A DNA stretch of 13,563 nt from Clostridiales bacterium. Lineage in GTDB: Bacteria > Bacillota > Clostridia > Christensenellales > CAG-138. Shown piece by piece: positions 6,606-13,409 of this stretch. The notes under the pieces are model-generated. The model was not told the DNA's origin and made no database searches. It saw nothing but the letters and a program-made list of their open reading frames with translations. The position numbers and the translations under genes are program-made. Every line of letters begins with the position of its first letter. The first letter of the stretch is position 1. The DNA lies in NCBI GenBank assembly GCA_004558825.1, contig SFDB01000022.1:1-13563 (forward strand). Reading direction: 5' to 3'.

Positions 6606-6682
6606 CGGGGTGTGGCGCAGTTCGGTAGCGTACGTGCTTTGGGAGCATGGGGTCGCGGGTTCAAATCCCTCCACCCCGACCA
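6606..6682 (+). tRNA. tRNA-Pro (anticodon TGG)
   Basis: 77 bases with acceptor arms CGGGGTG and CACCCCG, A discriminator and encoded CCA. The anticodon loop TTTGGGA gives TGG. The T arm carries GGTTCAAAT. First gene of the seven-tRNA array. Confidence 0.95.
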
Positions 6683-6688
6683 CGGAAC

Positions 6689-6764
6689 GGCCCCTTGGTC
6701 AAGCGGTCTAAGACACCGCCCTTTCACGGCGGTAACAGGAGTTCGAGTCTCCTAGGGGTCACCA
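6689..6764 (+). tRNA. tRNA-Glu (anticodon TTC)
   Basis: 76 bases; acceptor arms GGCCCCT and AGGGGTC (one G-U pair), encoded CCA, anticodon loop CTTTCAC with TTC. It begins six bases after tRNA-Pro. Confidence 0.95.
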
Positions 6765-6778
6765 CTTTCTTCATTCGT

Positions 6779-6855
6779 GGGCCTTTAGCTCAGTTGGTCA
6801 GAGCGGTCGGCTCATAACCGATTGGTCCGGGGTTCGAGTCCCTGAAGGCCCACCA
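6779..6855 (+). tRNA. tRNA with CAT anticodon (elongator Met or Ile2)
   Basis: 77 bases; acceptor arms GGGCCTT and AAGGCCC, encoded CCA, anticodon loop CTCATAA with CAT. It is not an initiator, since its first pair is a normal G-C and the anticodon stem lacks the GGG/CCC triplet. CAT may be read as elongator Met, or as Ile2 if the C is converted to lysidine. The body resembles both, and I cannot settle it by eye. Ile2 would matter here because ATA codons are frequent in the neighbouring genes. Confidence 0.9.
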
Positions 6856-6871
6856 CCATCATTATTGCGAT

Positions 6872-6948
6872 GGCCCGGTAGTTCAGTTGGTTAGAATGCC
6901 AGCCTGTCACGCTGGAGGTCAGGGGTTCGAGCCCCCTCCGGGTCGCCA
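6872..6948 (+). tRNA. tRNA-Asp (anticodon GTC)
   Basis: 77 bases; acceptor arms GGCCCGG and CCGGGTC, G discriminator as expected for Asp, encoded CCA, anticodon loop CTGTCAC with GTC. Confidence 0.95.
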
Positions 6949-6956
6949 ATGTGTAT

Positions 6957-7031
6957 GCTGGTGTAGCTCAATGGCAGAGCAATTGATTTGTAATCAATAG
7001 GTTGTAGGTTCGACTCCTATCACCAGCTCCA
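6957..7031 (+). tRNA. tRNA-Thr (anticodon TGT)
   Basis: 75 bases; acceptor arms GCTGGTG and CACCAGC, encoded CCA, anticodon loop TTTGTAA with TGT. Confidence 0.95.
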
Positions 7032-7051
7032 CAGCTTAATATCGTTGCCGT

Positions 7052-7136
<85 letters not shown>

Positions 7137-7170
7137 CTTTTTTTATATTCGGTCGAAACAGTCCGTTTCT

Positions 7171-7257
7171 GCGGGAATGGCGGAATTGGCAGACGCGCAC
7201 GGTTCAGGTCCGTGTGCTGGCAACAGCATGCAGGTTCAAGTCCTGTTTCCCGCACCA
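7171..7257 (+). tRNA. tRNA-Leu (anticodon CAG)
   Basis: 87 bases, class II with a long variable arm. Acceptor arms are GCGGGAA and TTCCCGC, with encoded CCA and anticodon loop TTCAGGT with CAG. It is the last gene of the array; the terminator stem starts three bases after its CCA. Confidence 0.95.
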
Positions 7258-7259
7258 TG

Positions 7260-7309
7260 GCGAGTGTTCTTACAGCATTTGAAAAGCTGTGAGGACACTC
7301 GCTTTTTTT
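7260..7309 (+). terminator. Terminator of the tRNA operon
   Basis: A 17-bp stem (7260-7276 with 7286-7302, two G-T pairs) with a 9-base loop is followed by seven T's (7303-7309). In the opposite direction no T run follows, so it does not serve the converging recombinase well. Confidence 0.93.
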
Positions 7310-7313
7310 CTGC

Positions 7314-9029
7314 TCAAACGGCGGGTCTGTCGTCGGTCGTGTAGCTCACGAACACGCCTTTTCTGGTGTTGACGGTGACGGCCGGGATGGACAGTGCCGG
7401 TTCGTTGGGAATGTTCATTTCCCCCACGCAGTTGTAGTGAATGCGAAGCCGCTGTACCCACTCGCCGTCGATCTTCTCGGCATTGTAGACCTCGATTTTC
7501 TCCACCAGTTCGTTGAGCATCCGCGGCGTGAGCTTTCTGGCGCGGGTGTATTTGCGGACGATGGACACGAACATATCCGTTGAGGCTGCGCGGCTGCTCT
7601 GCTTCTCTATCTCGGAACGGAGCTTTTTTATTTTCTCCGAAAGCTCCTTCTGTTCCTCCTCATAGCGGCGTGACATCTTCGCAAAGCGGTCGTCGCTGAG
7701 CTTGCCGGAAACATTGTCCTCATAGATGCGCTCGAACAGGCCGTCCAGTTCATCGTCGCGGGCAAGGAGTGATTTCAGTTCCTTCTCCTTCAGTCTGCGC
7801 TCCGTTTCCTCCGCCTGCCGGGAGTGACCGATCACTTCCTTGAGAAAATCGTCCTCGTAAAGGCCGGCATACTTCGTCAGACGACGGATTTCGCCGAGAA
7901 CGACCTGCTCCAGAAAGTCCACTCTGACATAGTGCGTGGAGCCGCAGGTGCCGCGATTGCCCTTGTAGTTGGAGCAGTTGAAATACTTGATCTCCGGGTT
8001 TCCCTGATTGAAATGAAAATGAAGGTTGCTCCCGCAGTCGGCGCAGACCAGAAGCCCGGAAAACATGCTCCTTTCCCCGTCCTTCGCTTGACGCTTTCTC
8101 ATCTTGCCGCGCTTTTGCTGCACCTGTTCAAAGACGGCACGCTCAATGATCGGCTCATGCACATCCTTGAAAATCGCCCAGTTCTCACGGTCATTCTCCA
8201 GTCGTTTCTTGTTCTTGTATGACTTGGAATAGGTCTTGAAGTTGAGAATGTCCCCGCAATACTCCTGCACGGAAAGCATCTTTATGACGCTGGAGCTGTT
8301 CCAATGGGTGGGCGGCAGATCCTTGACTTTGCCGGGGCGATTGATTCCCTTGGAGTGCCAGTAGGCGCGCGGGGTCAGGATACCGTCCTCTTCAAGCTTC
8401 GCGGCAATCTGCTCCGTTCCGACCCCTTCCAGCGTCATGCGGTAAATCCGCCGCACGACCTGCGCCGCTTCCTCGTCCACGATCCAGCGTTTGGGGTTCT
8501 CAGGGTCTTTGATGTACCCGTAAGGAGGCTGCCCCATGGGTTCTCCGGCATTGCCCTTGATCTTGTTGCTGATGCGCCGCTTCTTGCTGATGTCGCGCGC
8601 ATACCATTCGTTGAAAAGATTGCGGATGGGAGCCAGCTCGTTCTCACCTTCGTCGGTGTCGATGTTGTCCGAAACAGCGACCAGCCGAATGTCGTGATTG
8701 GGGAAGAACTCCTCGGTCAGTCTGCCGACCTCGATGTAATTACGACCCAGGCGGCTGAGATCTTTTACAAACACCGCCGCTGCTTTTCCCTGCTCCAGCT
8801 GCTGAATCATATCGGCAAAGCCGGGACGATCCATCGTAACACCGGAGATGCCGTCGTCAAAAAAATGAACCAGGTTCGTGTAGCCTTTTTCCTTTGCTAC
8901 CTTGATGAGCAGTTTTTTCTGATTCCCTATGCTGTAGCTCTCGCCGTCCATGTTATCGTCACGGGAAAGCCTCTCATACAGAAAGGCGGTCACGTCACGG
9001 GATTTTTTGTTGTTATTCGACTGTTTCAT
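7314..9029 (-). CDS. Large serine recombinase (TnpX/TndX-like integrase)
   Basis: 571 residues from the ATG at 9027-9029, which AGGAGG precedes by six bases; a longer frame to 9089 lacks support. The N-terminal resolvase domain (about 12-155) has YERLSRDD with catalytic Ser22 and KDLSRLGRN at 89-97. The 'recombinase' DNA-binding domain follows (about 185-300). A zinc ribbon then has Cys329-x2-Cys332 and Cys352-x9-Cys362, and after that come a charged coiled-coil (about 395-460) and a C-terminal domain of the DUF4368 kind. Such enzymes excise and insert integrative elements via short, often GA-centred, core sites. The gene looks complete and converges on the tRNA operon, ending five bases past the terminator T run. 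Confidence 0.95.
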   Translation of the reverse strand: MKQSNNNKKSRDVTAFLYERLSRDDNMDGESYSIGNQKKLLIKVAKEKGYTNLVHFFDDGISGVTMDRPGFADMIQQLEQGKAAAVFVKDLSRLGRNYIEVGRLTEEFFPNHDIRLVAVSDNIDTDEGENELAPIRNLFNEWYARDISKKRRISNKIKGNAGEPMGQPPYGYIKDPENPKRWIVDEEAAQVVRRIYRMTLEGVGTEQIAAKLEEDGILTPRAYWHSKGINRPGKVKDLPPTHWNSSSVIKMLSVQEYCGDILNFKTYSKSYKNKKRLENDRENWAIFKDVHEPIIERAVFEQVQQKRGKMRKRQAKDGERSMFSGLLVCADCGSNLHFHFNQGNPEIKYFNCSNYKGNRGTCGSTHYVRVDFLEQVVLGEIRRLTKYAGLYEDDFLKEVIGHSRQAEETERRLKEKELKSLLARDDELDGLFERIYEDNVSGKLSDDRFAKMSRRYEEEQKELSEKIKKLRSEIEKQSSRAASTDMFVSIVRKYTRARKLTPRMLNELVEKIEVYNAEKIDGEWVQRLRIHYNCVGEMNIPNEPALSIPAVTVNTRKGVFVSYTTDDRPAV

Positions 9030-9062
9030 GCAGTCCTCCTTTCCGGGCAGCCGAACAGCAAC

Positions 9063-9082
9063 ACTTGTATTCCACAACAAGT
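9063..9082. promoter_or_regulatory. Operator-like inverted repeat upstream of the recombinase
   Basis: ACTTGT and ACAAGT form a 6-bp inverted repeat with an 8-base spacer. It overlaps the last bases of the candidate -10 and covers the likely start point, where a repressor would block transcription. It might instead be a recombinase binding half-site pair. Confidence 0.45.
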
Positions 9083-9108
9083 ATATCACTGTCTCGCCCT
9101 GTTGTCAT
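9080..9108 (-). promoter_or_regulatory. Candidate promoter of the recombinase gene
   Basis: On the minus strand ATGACA (9103-9108) and TATACT (9080-9085) are separated by 17 bases, each matching five of six sigma-A positions. It lies about 50 bases before the recombinase start codon, so the recombinase can be transcribed separately from the TnpW-like gene. Confidence 0.6.
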
Positions 9109-9112
9109 GTAT

Positions 9113-9135
9113 GCGGCGGAGATATGCCCCGCCGC
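9113..9135 (-). terminator. GC-rich hairpin after the TnpW-like gene
   Basis: GCGGCGG (9113-9119) pairs with CCGCCGC (9129-9135) across a 9-base loop, starting six bases after the TnpW-like stop. There is no T run, so it is at best an attenuator between the two genes. Confidence 0.4.
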
Positions 9136-9141
9136 CTGGGA

Positions 9142-9318
9142 CTACGCCCCCGCAGATTCCGATTTCATCAGGCGCAGAAGGACGCAGCCCAATGTGTTCT
9201 GCGTCTCCTCCTTGAATACCGGTTCAACAATAAACGACCTGTTGCCGAAGCGATAGGTCGTTTTCTCATTCAGATCATGTTTTGCTTTTTCGCCGGGTTT
9301 TGTCCGCTTTTCCTGCAT
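9142..9318 (-). CDS. TnpW-like small transposon protein
   Basis: A 58-residue minus-strand gene: ATG at 9316-9318, TAG at 9142-9144, with AAGGAGG seven bases upstream of the start. The centre reads TTYRFGNRSFIVEPVFKEE (20-38) and then TLGCVLLRLM (42-51). This pattern (short beta strands 'TYRIGNTTFVVEPVFKE' and a helix 'ETLGSILIRLM') is what I know from TnpW-type proteins beside TnpX recombinases in clostridial elements. Their function is not established. Its place directly upstream of the recombinase on the same strand supports the call. Confidence 0.75.
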   Translation of the reverse strand: MQEKRTKPGEKAKHDLNEKTTYRFGNRSFIVEPVFKEETQNTLGCVLLRLMKSESAGA

Positions 9319-9358
9319 GGATTGCCTCCTTATGGTTGAATTGAAGCTGTGCCGGCGG

Positions 9359-9457
9359 TCAAAACTTCATGGGAAGAATCTCGTGCCTGCGCCTGCCGTT
9401 GTAGATACGATAGAACAGGTTGACGTAGCGCTTTACGCCCCGCAGCTCCTTTTCCGC
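9359..9457 (-). pseudogene. 3' end of an element gene, cut at the junction
   Basis: A minus-strand frame of about 32 residues ends at TGA 9359-9361, 40 bases before the TnpW-like start. It reads KELRGVKRYVNLFYRIYNG and then RRRHEILPMKF, rich in aromatic and basic residues and protein-like rather than random. Upstream of about 9458 the frame becomes the antisense of the amidohydrolase. I do not recognise the family; it would be the gene preceding tnpW in the element. Confidence 0.4.
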
Positions 9458-9458
9458 C

Positions 9459-10080
9459 TTGCCCGCCGCGCACAACGAACACGCGTTCGTCACAAATATG
9501 TTCTCCTTCGGCTGCATCCACCCGGATTACGAAGACTGGAAGCAGGGGCTCGACCGCCTCGTCTCGGCCTACATGCGCGGCGTCAAGATCCACCCGGCCT
9601 ATCAGAAGACCGATTTGGACGACCCCAAATACCTGCGCATTCTCGAGCGCGCCGGTGCGCTCGGTCTCATCGTGGTCACGCACGCGGGCTATGACATCGG
9701 CTTCCCCGGCTGTGCCTGCTGCACGCCGGAAAAGGCGCGCAGCGCACTGCGGCAGGTCGGTCCGGTGAAGCTCGTGCTGGCGCTGCTGGGAGCAGGTGCA
9801 GGAACTGCTGGCAGATACGTCCGCCCTGCTCGATACGTCCTTCTCCCTCGGCTCGCTCACCCCGCGGGACGAAGCGCTGCCGCTGGACCGGCAGATGCTT
9901 TCCGACGAGGCCTTTGTTTCCCTTGTCCGGGCCTTCGGCGCGGAGCGGATCCTGTTCGGCAGCGACTGCCCCTGGGGAAGCCCGCAGAACGATCTGCAGC
10001 ACATCCGCCGTCTGCCCCTCTCCGGCGAAGAAAAAGCCGCCATCCTCGGCGGCAACGCCAAACGCCTCCTCGGCATCTGA
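9459..10080 (+). pseudogene. Amidohydrolase-family protein, 5'-truncated and internally deleted
   Basis: The first part (to about 9786) has FSFGCIHPDYEDW, MRGVKIHPAYQ and VVTHAGYD, the strand-end motifs of metal-dependent amidohydrolase family 2 with two conserved His. In another frame (from about 9784) it continues WEQVQELLADTSALLDTSFSLG, then ERILFGSDCPWGSP with the conserved Asp, and ends GGNAKRLLGI. The N-terminal third with the DxHxH metal site is absent, and at least the usual 'H.GG' strand is missing where the frame changes near 9780. That is two independent lesions. The substrate cannot be told. GC-rich codon use matches genes to its right, not those to its left. Confidence 0.85.
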
Positions 10081-10133
10081 CTTGACGATCCTCAATTGTT
10101 CGCTTGAGAGCAGATCTTTTCCATATACAGCAG

Positions 10134-10168
10134 GAGCCGCCCAGGATGGGCGGCTCTTGTTTTGTTTT
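10134..10168 (+). terminator. Terminator downstream of the amidohydrolase pseudogene
   Basis: GAGCCGCCC (10134-10142) pairs perfectly with GGGCGGCTC (10148-10156) across a 5-base loop, followed by a T-rich tail to 10168. It lies between converging genes. In the minus direction the tail is not T-rich, so it mainly serves the plus strand, though the A-rich flank makes it partly bidirectional. Confidence 0.85.
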
Positions 10169-11264
10169 AGCGGATGGTCTCGCTGCTGTTGAGGACGGGG
10201 GCGCTGTAGAGGAAGAGGACGTCCTGGGTATCGAAGGTCAGCCAGGTGCCGAGGCGCTCGGGCTGGAGGTATCGGATATCCACGAGCGTGATCTTCGCAT
10301 AGGCCCCGGCGAGCAGCGGTGTGAGGCTGCTGGCAAACGAGTCGCGGAAGACGACGAGTTCCCGGTCCGTCTTTGCTGCCGGGTTCGTGATGGTCAGAAG
10401 CGCTTTGGAGCCGGAAAGGAAGACCGCGTACGCGTCCTCCCCTGCCAGCTGCTGCAGATCGTAGACGGGCAGCTCGCTGCCGGTCTCATAGTCATAGACC
10501 GTGCAACCGCGCAGCGTGTCGTTCGTCAGATACCGCAGCGGCTCCGGCTTCAGCGGCAGCGCAGACTGGCCGCAGTAGACGCCGTAGAAGGGCTGATCGG
10601 CCGTTATGGTCTCATAGTCCTCCGTCAGCGTCACGCCGAGGGCCTCGGCCATCGTCCGGGCGACCGGCAGCAGCGCCTCCTGCCGCCAGTGCAGGTCGGT
10701 ATGGTAATAGCTGTCCTGCGACAGCGCGGGCGTCAGGTCGATCATGGACGCATACGGCATGCTCTGTGCCAGCAGCGCGGATAGGTCTGCCGGATCATAG
10801 GCCGGATAGCCGTTCTGCCGGGCCAGGAAGGCGTTTTTATCCGGGATGACGGCCGCAAAGACCTTCGCATCGGTCCCGGCCAGATAGCGGTCATAAACGA
10901 GCTGGAACCGGTCCGCCGCGTGCTGCACGGAGGCTTCGTCGATGGACGGATCGAGCTTCGCCGCATAACCGTCGGCCAGGTAGATGCCGTTATTGTCCTT
11001 TTCCTGCAGCACGTCCAGGAGCGTCACGGCTTTGAGCCGCCGGAAGCTGTCCCGCAGCGGGAACTGGTCGAGCGTGTAGGTCTCAAATTTTGTCATGAAC
11101 TCACCGCGCAGGACCGACGAGAGCGTCAGCTCCGGCTTCTGCGCGAGCTTCCGCCGTTCGCTGACGGAGACGGCGTCATCCGGCTTGCAAAGCCCCCAGA
11201 GCAGAAAGCCGAGCAGGAAGGCCGCCGTCAGGCAGACGACGGCGAGGTTTTTTTGTTTTTCCAT
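10167..11264 (-). CDS. DHHW-family protein (AlgJ/AlgX-like, O-acylation partner)
   Basis: 365 residues from ATG 11262-11264 with GGAGGG six bases upstream; that site overlaps the TAG stop of the MBOAT gene, indicating tight coupling. An N-terminal membrane segment (about 7-26) is followed by an extracytoplasmic domain. YYHTDLHWR (about 186-194) is the DHHW hallmark with Asp190 and His192, and VFRDSF (about 305-310) supplies the candidate catalytic Ser, giving the SGNH-like Ser-Asp-His layout of alginate O-acetyltransferase partners. By analogy it accepts an acyl group handed across the membrane by the MBOAT protein and places it on a cell-surface polymer. The polymer is not identifiable here. 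Confidence 0.85.
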   Translation of the reverse strand: MEKQKNLAVVCLTAAFLLGFLLWGLCKPDDAVSVSERRKLAQKPELTLSSVLRGEFMTKFETYTLDQFPLRDSFRRLKAVTLLDVLQEKDNNGIYLADGYAAKLDPSIDEASVQHAADRFQLVYDRYLAGTDAKVFAAVIPDKNAFLARQNGYPAYDPADLSALLAQSMPYASMIDLTPALSQDSYYHTDLHWRQEALLPVARTMAEALGVTLTEDYETITADQPFYGVYCGQSALPLKPEPLRYLTNDTLRGCTVYDYETGSELPVYDLQQLAGEDAYAVFLSGSKALLTITNPAAKTDRELVVFRDSFASSLTPLLAGAYAKITLVDIRYLQPERLGTWLTFDTQDVLFLYSAPVLNSSETIR

Positions 11265-11275
11265 TGCGGGCCCTC

Positions 11276-12676
11276 CTAAAACCGGAAATACAGGAACGGA
11301 TTGAACGAGCCGTCGACCAGAAACGCCGTACACACGGCCAGCAGCAGGCAGAGACCCACCGGCTCCAGCACGGCGAGCACTGCCCGTCCGGCCGTTTTCT
11401 GCTGCGCGGCCGTGATCAGCCGCCGCAGCAGCGGCGTCGCGCCGACCGCGGCGCTCAGGAGCAGCACCGCACCGCTTCTGAGCGCGTACAGGCTCTCCTG
11501 CCCGACAAGTGGCAATCCTCCGCCGCCGAACATCGCGCAGACAGACGTGGCCGCATCGCGGATGCTGTCCGCATCAAAGAGCACGAAGCCGAGCGTGACG
11601 AACAGCAGCACATAGATATGGTTGAGCACGCGGAGCTTTTTCAGCCCGCGCAGCAAAAACAGCTTTTCTACCGTCAGCAGCGCCGCATACAGAAGTCCCC
11701 ACAGAACGAATGTCCAGTCCGCCCCGTGCCACAGGCCTGTCGCCAGCCAGACGAGAAGAATGTTCAGCAGCTGCCGTCCTTTCCCCTTCCGGTTGCCGCC
11801 CAGCGGGATATAGAGATAATCCCGGAACCAGCTGCCAAGGGAAATATGCCATCGCCGCCAGAATTCCGTGATGCTGCCGGCGCAGTAGGGATAGCGGAAG
11901 TTTTCCGGAAAGTGAAAGCCGAGGATGAGGCCGAGACCGATTGCCATATCGCTGTAGCCGGAAAAATCGTAATAGATCTGCAGCGTGAACGCGGCCGCGC
12001 CCAGCCAGGCATACAGCACCGTCTGCTCCTGCGAGGCGCGGAAGCCGGACACCAGCTCGCCAAGCAGATTGGCAAACAAGATCTTCTTTGCCAGCCCCAG
12101 CACAAAGCGCCGCGTCCCGGCCGCCGCGTCCGAAAGCGTGTGGGTACGGCTGCGCAGCTCCGGCGCGATATCGGAATAGCGGACGATCGGTCCGGCGATG
12201 AGCTGCGGGAACATGGCGATATACGCTGCCAGATCGATCAGGTTCCGCTGTGCCGGGACCGTCCCGCGGTACACGTCGACGGTATAGCTCAGGATCTGGA
12301 AGGTATAGAAGCTGATGCCGACCGGCAGCGCGAGCGAAAGCAGCGGGACAGACAGGCCCGTCAGCGCGTTGAGATTCCGGATCATAAAATCGGCGTACTT
12401 GAAATACACCAGCGTCCCCAGACTCAGCAGCACCGACAGCGCCAGATAAAGCCCGGCCCGCCGCTTTCCGCGGCTTTTTTCGATCAGCAGGCCGAAGACA
12501 TAGCCCTGCGCGATCGCCGCCAGCATCACGAGCAGATACCGCGGCTCGCCCCAGCCGTAAAACAACAGGCTGGCGAGCAGCAGCACACCGTTTTTCAGCG
12601 TTCCCGGCACCAGAAAATAGACGAGCAGAACGCACGGCAGAAAATAAAACAGAAACGGAACGCTTGAAAACAGCAT
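11276..12676 (-). CDS. MBOAT-family membrane O-acyltransferase (AlgI/DltB-like)
   Basis: 466 residues, the normal length, with about ten membrane segments. Conserved AlgI landmarks appear in order: PVGISFYTFQ (118-127), FPQLIAGPIVRY (156-167), YYDFSGYSDMA (235-245), FWRRWHISLGSW (272-283) with His277, and TGLWHGADWTF (313-323) with the catalytic His317. Such proteins move acyl groups, usually acetyl, across the membrane for O-acylation of polysaccharides or teichoic acids. The ATG at 12674-12676 has AAGGGG six bases upstream. It starts 23 bases after the lipoprotein gene and ends 11 bases before the DHHW gene, so it is the middle gene of a three-gene operon. Whether the substrate is exopolysaccharide or a wall polymer is unknown. 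Confidence 0.92.
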   Translation of the reverse strand: MLFSSVPFLFYFLPCVLLVYFLVPGTLKNGVLLLASLLFYGWGEPRYLLVMLAAIAQGYVFGLLIEKSRGKRRAGLYLALSVLLSLGTLVYFKYADFMIRNLNALTGLSVPLLSLALPVGISFYTFQILSYTVDVYRGTVPAQRNLIDLAAYIAMFPQLIAGPIVRYSDIAPELRSRTHTLSDAAAGTRRFVLGLAKKILFANLLGELVSGFRASQEQTVLYAWLGAAAFTLQIYYDFSGYSDMAIGLGLILGFHFPENFRYPYCAGSITEFWRRWHISLGSWFRDYLYIPLGGNRKGKGRQLLNILLVWLATGLWHGADWTFVLWGLLYAALLTVEKLFLLRGLKKLRVLNHIYVLLFVTLGFVLFDADSIRDAATSVCAMFGGGGLPLVGQESLYALRSGAVLLLSAAVGATPLLRRLITAAQQKTAGRAVLAVLEPVGLCLLLAVCTAFLVDGSFNPFLYFRF

Positions 12677-12699
12677 GGCAGCCCCTTACTTCAAAGCTG

Positions 12700-13269
12700 T
12701 TATGCGATCGGGTCGTCAGAGACGATCTGCGTGCCGAGATAGGCAGTCTGCAGCTTGTCGCGGAAGGTATCGACCAGATCCTCTGCGCCGAAGACGGAGA
12801 TCAGATAGCCGTCCAGGCTGGCGACGACCAGCTTGTCCGGGAAGCCGCACATCCATTGCGTGTTCATCACATAGGTCTTGACCTCTCCGGCTGCCGCGTC
12901 CAGCTGGCCGGCATCCTTCAGATGCAGAACGCCGCAGGTGAACGTGTTGCCGTTCATCATGTGGAACAGCGAGGCTGCGTCATCCGCTTCCTCAATCACG
13001 GAGGCCGGGAGCGTCAGCAGATATTCGATCTCCGACGGCTTCTCGAGCGAGACCTTGCCGGGCTTGCCGTCAGTCATGTTTTCTTCGGAATAATCGCCGC
13101 CCGCAGCCGGGAATTTTTCGTCTTCGGAATAGCTTGCCCAGACAGTATCCAGAATCGTCAGCGCGTCCGGGATATCGGACGCCGTCTCCTGTCCGCCGTT
13201 TTTCGCGGCGCAGGCCGTCAGAGAAACTGTCGTCAGCACGGCAAGCAGCATTGCGATCCATTTTTTCAT
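12700..13269 (-). CDS. DUF4358 domain lipoprotein
   Basis: 189 residues. A lipoprotein signal is clear: MKKW, a hydrophobic core, then the lipobox LTAC with Cys20. The mature part has ILDTVWASYSEDEKFPAAGG at about 44-63 and a C-terminal beta/alpha segment with VYVM-like and YLISVFG strands. This matches DUF4358 proteins, which often sit next to MBOAT and DHHW genes in Clostridia. The function is not established; by position it could be an accessory of surface-polymer O-acylation. AGGAGG lies nine bases before ATG. First gene of the operon. The hybrid mazF frame upstream ends in TGA overlapping this ATG (ATGA). Confidence 0.85.
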   Translation of the reverse strand: MKKWIAMLLAVLTTVSLTACAAKNGGQETASDIPDALTILDTVWASYSEDEKFPAAGGDYSEENMTDGKPGKVSLEKPSEIEYLLTLPASVIEEADDAASLFHMMNGNTFTCGVLHLKDAGQLDAAAGEVKTYVMNTQWMCGFPDKLVVASLDGYLISVFGAEDLVDTFRDKLQTAYLGTQIVSDDPIA

Positions 13270-13331
13270 ATGTAAGATCCTCCTGGAAAATGTTCTGCGC
13301 GGTCATCCGCGCTGTCTTTACAGACGCAGCG

Positions 13332-13373
13332 CCGCCGCGGCGGTTGCAGCCGATTTGTAAACAGTCTGTAAAC
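13332..13373 (-). promoter_or_regulatory. Direct repeats and GC palindrome upstream of the O-acylation operon
   Basis: Two copies of TGTAAAC (plus strand 13356-13362 and 13367-13373) lie exactly 11 bases apart. On the minus strand they read TTTACA-N5-TTTACA, the spacing used by OmpR-type response regulators such as Bacillus PhoP. A perfect 12-bp palindrome CCGCCGCGGCGG follows at 13332-13343. I see no good -10 after either repeat, so the promoter is undetermined. The function is inferred. Confidence 0.35.
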
Positions 13374-13409
13374 GAGCGGCGCACACGCGTTGCAAGGAGG
13401 CTTTCCATG

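Larger units (their letters stand above)
7310..9457 (-). mobile_element. Remnant of a Tn4451/TnpX-type serine-recombinase element
   Basis: The segment holds, in minus-strand order, a 3' gene fragment, a TnpW-like gene, and a large serine recombinase at the end. In Tn4451- and Tn5397-like elements the recombinase gene sits at one terminus, so an element end is expected near 7303-7320, right at the tRNA terminator. The other side stops near 9457, where sequence changes to an amidohydrolase pseudogene. Conjugation, mobilisation and cargo genes are absent, so it is a truncated element or the edge of a larger one. Exact ends cannot be fixed because I found no repeated core site. Confidence 0.6.

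Noticed and set aside
8304..9215. Plus-strand 303-residue open frame opposite the recombinase
   Set aside because: No recognisable domain and no ribosome site; the opposite strand has full recombinase motifs.
11264..12667. Plus-strand 467-residue open frame opposite the MBOAT gene
   Set aside because: It is Gln/Arg/Glu-rich, without hydrophobic core or ribosome site, and mirrors the GC-rich codons of the well-supported MBOAT gene. Antisense shadow.
9479..13391. ACACGCGTT present near both ends of the GC-rich block (9479-9487 and 13383-13391)
   Set aside because: Tempting as a target-site duplication, but the left copy is inside conserved amidohydrolase codons, neither copy lies exactly at its junction, and 9 bases of GC-rich sequence can match by chance.
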